Shown one piece after another: positions 60,672 through 62,287 of a stretch of 62,287 bases of DNA. Numbering within the stretch: position 1 is the stretch's first letter; each line of letters starts with the position of its first letter. The notes beneath the pieces are model-generated. The model did no database searches. It worked only from the letters and a program-made list of their open reading frames with translations, and was not told the origin of the DNA. Where the stretch lies: contig CAMDAD010000016.1 in the NCBI GenBank assembly GCA_945888515.1, forward strand, positions 1-62,287. The letters run 5' to 3'. Position numbers and translations under genes: made by a program. Source of the DNA: Akkermansia muciniphila (GTDB taxonomy: Bacteria > Verrucomicrobiota > Verrucomicrobiia > Verrucomicrobiales > Akkermansiaceae).

Positions 60672-61265
60672 ATGAAATCAATATTAACATATTCAATAAT
60701 TGGTATCCTATTCATTTTGAGCAACTGCCGCAATGATGATGTAGCCAAAAATGCAAATAGCACTAATGATAATGGCAACAAAAATCCTGCAAAATCCATG
60801 CAGGATAGCCATATTATTACTAATGAAACTCAAGCAGACGAAGAAAGACCAGGATCTGAGAATGCGCCTTCGCCGTTGAACGGGAAAATTGTTCCCACTG
60901 TGCGGAAAGTAAGCCCTGGACGAGAATATCTGGAACTGCTCGCGCAAGGCCGCGCAAACCCACCGACGATTCTAAACGCAGAAAACGTTAAGAACATAAA
61001 TATTGAAGTAATACTAGATAATGGTGAGCATGTCTCCCAAGGACTTGCTGATTTAGCGATTACTGATAGTATACAAGCTTATGCACGATATATGGATCGA
61101 CCAATTCCCGTTGGAAAGCTGGCGGATGTGAGATGCTTAGGCATTTGCGAAACTCAGAAGCATTTCATCTTGTTTTTCGGTTTTGAATCGGAATCTTTGG
61201 ACAATTTTCTTCATTCTTACACAATCATAAAGTCAAACGGTCAAATCTATAGATATCGCCGTTAG
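60672..61265 (+). CDS. Lipoprotein of unknown function
   Basis: 197 residues from the ATG at 60672, one base after the previous stop. The lipobox is ILSNC at about 15-19 following a hydrophobic stretch. An Asn/Asp/Lys-rich linker (about 22-65) leads to a small folded domain with EYLELLAQG, SIQAYARYMDRPIP and FILFFGFESESLDNFLHSYT. No family recognised. The gene is clearly more AT-rich than the rest of the window. Tight coupling to the transglutaminase-like gene implies a joint function, perhaps binding or neutralising its product. Confidence 0.7.
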   Translation: MKSILTYSIIGILFILSNCRNDDVAKNANSTNDNGNKNPAKSMQDSHIITNETQADEERPGSENAPSPLNGKIVPTVRKVSPGREYLELLAQGRANPPTILNAENVKNINIEVILDNGEHVSQGLADLAITDSIQAYARYMDRPIPVGKLADVRCLGICETQKHFILFFGFESESLDNFLHSYTIIKSNGQIYRYRR

Positions 61266-61427
61266 TTGATACAGAAATTTTAACGGCAAACGCAATGGCA
61301 TGAGGTAAACAGCATCAAAAGTTTTTAGAATTTTCAAAAAGAAAGGGGATGGAGATGAACTCACAGCCCACTTTCCTTTTGATGGTCAAGATGCTACATA
61401 CTGTTTCCTCGTCCAAAAGTTGCCAGC

Positions 61428-62287
61428 ATGAAACACCTACGACACGAAGAAAGACATACCATCCAGATGATGAAGCAGCAAGGCCATAGTCAAAAAGTCA
61501 TCGCCGAGACCCTGGGGCGCTCGCCCGCTACGATCTCGCGTGAACTCAAGCGCAACGCTCTGGCAGATGGCGATTATTCCGCCGTCTTCGCCGAGCGCTT
61601 TGCGCGAGATCGATGCTACGGCAAAGCGCACTATCGTGCCATCAACGAGCAGAGTGCCGATTTCATCCAGGATAGGCTTGTAGAGAAGTTGAGCCCCGAG
61701 CAAATCATTGGCAGAGCTCATCAGCAACAAACCAGCTTAAGGCTGCCCTGCATTGCGACCATATACAAACATGTGTGGGCTGATCGTAAGCGTGGGGGAA
61801 CAATGTTTCATCACTTGCGTCAGCAAGGACACAGAAGAAAAAAGCATGGTCAGGGCAAAGTGAAACAACCTACGGTTCCAAATCGGATTGATATCAGCAA
61901 ACGCTCTAAGGAAGTAGAAAAACGCCAACGTCTTGGCGACTTTGAATGTGACCTCATCGTGGGCGCTGGACAAAGTGGAGTTTTACTAACGGTGAACTGT
62001 CGCGCATCAGGAAAGCTTTGGATGAAAAAGCTGCCCACCAAAGAGGCTCCTGGGGTCAGAGATGCTCTGATCGAAATCCTATCGCCCTATAAAGACCGAC
62101 TACATACGATCACGAGTGATAACGGTAAAGAGTTTAGCCTGCATGAGGCAGTGTCAGAGCGATTGAGTTGCGGATACTTTTTTGCGCGCCCCTATCATAG
62201 TTGGGAACGCGGATCGAACGAGAATCTCAACGGACTCATCAGACAATATTTTCCCAAGAAAATGGAATTTTGGTCCATCACACAAAA
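61428..62287 (+). CDS. IS30-family transposase, cut by the window end
   Basis: At least 286 codons, no stop before the edge. The N-terminal helix-turn-helix reads EERHTIQMMKQQGHSQKVIA then RSPATISRELKRN, the classic IS30 start. KLSPEQIIGR and ATIYKHVW follow. The DDE triad is seen as FECDLIVGA (Asp), ITSDNGKEF (Asp) and the Glu in SNENLNGLIRQYFPK. The ATG at 61428 is the likely start. The insertion sequence's left end should lie between about 61380 and 61427, but its inverted repeat cannot be fixed without the other end. It looks intact as far as visible. Confidence 0.93.
   Translation, partial: MKHLRHEERHTIQMMKQQGHSQKVIAETLGRSPATISRELKRNALADGDYSAVFAERFARDRCYGKAHYRAINEQSADFIQDRLVEKLSPEQIIGRAHQQQTSLRLPCIATIYKHVWADRKRGGTMFHHLRQQGHRRKKHGQGKVKQPTVPNRIDISKRSKEVEKRQRLGDFECDLIVGAGQSGVLLTVNCRASGKLWMKKLPTKEAPGVRDALIEILSPYKDRLHTITSDNGKEFSLHEAVSERLSCGYFFARPYHSWERGSNENLNGLIRQYFPKKMEFWSITQ

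Noticed and set aside
1-62287. The pentamer GTTAG/CTAAC appears to recur in many genes, often as CGTTAG or CTAACG, hinting at an uptake or modification motif.
   Set aside because: A hand tally gave about 70 occurrences on both strands. Roughly 100 would be expected by base composition alone, so it is not enriched.
46836-62287. tRNA-Leu as an attachment site for an integrated island covering the Wadjet operon.
   Set aside because: I saw no duplicate of the tRNA 3' end downstream and no integrase gene, and several ordinary genes lie between.

Overview
The window looks like chromosome from a member of the Verrucomicrobiota (PVC group). The evidence is the gene content. There are two DUF1800/DUF1501 pairs, a planctomycete-type cytochrome c protein with DUF1587/1592/1588/1585 blocks, a giant ThuA/SGNH/propeller/cytochrome fusion, a Minf_1886-family protein (named after Methylacidiphilum), a verrucomicrobial-style Hsp33 and ExbB/ExbD/TPR genes. 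Shine-Dalgarno signals are weak throughout, and several genes seem to start at TTG or GTG.

Layout. 0-1.5 kb: a RAYT-type transposase, a 24-bp direct repeat and the stub of an IS256-family transposase. 1.6-16 kb: housekeeping genes, namely uvrB, a pseudopilin, a sugar-nucleotide dehydrogenase-like gene, holB with a Minf_1886 gene, hydrolases, a TPR/ExbD/ExbB operon, uvrC and an M42 peptidase. 16-24 kb: an isolated nuoBC pair, a rhomboid protease, a DUF486 gene broken by an amber codon, an agmatine deiminase-like enzyme, and a minus-strand amino-sugar operon (glmM, a GlmU-like acetyltransferase half, glmS). 24-28.7 kb: Hsp33, glucosyl-3-phosphoglycerate synthase, a GNAT enzyme, a secreted protein, a SET-domain methyltransferase, a DUF6268 barrel and a short MGMT-type protein. 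28.7-50.3 kb: the PVC secreted/redox section, with two DUF1800/DUF1501 sets and the 1401-residue multidomain protein. It also holds further alpha/beta hydrolases, an orphan RND outer-membrane factor, tRNA-Leu(CAA) and a KH-domain RNA-binding protein.

50.3-57.2 kb is a complete Wadjet-type plasmid-defence operon on the minus strand (jetA-jetB-jetC-jetD). jetA/jetB/jetC overlap by 4 nt, but jetD is set apart by about 225 bp that hold a long palindrome. Beyond it are a leader with two mutually exclusive hairpins, a strongly C-rich secreted-protein gene, and a large secreted protein with calcium-type repeats and a transglutaminase-like Cys/His region. An AT-richer lipoprotein gene and an IS30-family transposase cut by the window edge complete this end. 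The 50-62 kb end therefore looks like accessory DNA.

Functional themes. Nucleotide excision repair is represented by uvrB and uvrC. Amino-sugar supply for the envelope comes from the glm operon. Glucosylglycerate-type solute synthesis is suggested by gpgS. Defence against plasmids is provided by Wadjet. The secreted PVC proteins are of poorly known function. I found no CRISPR array, rRNA or prophage.
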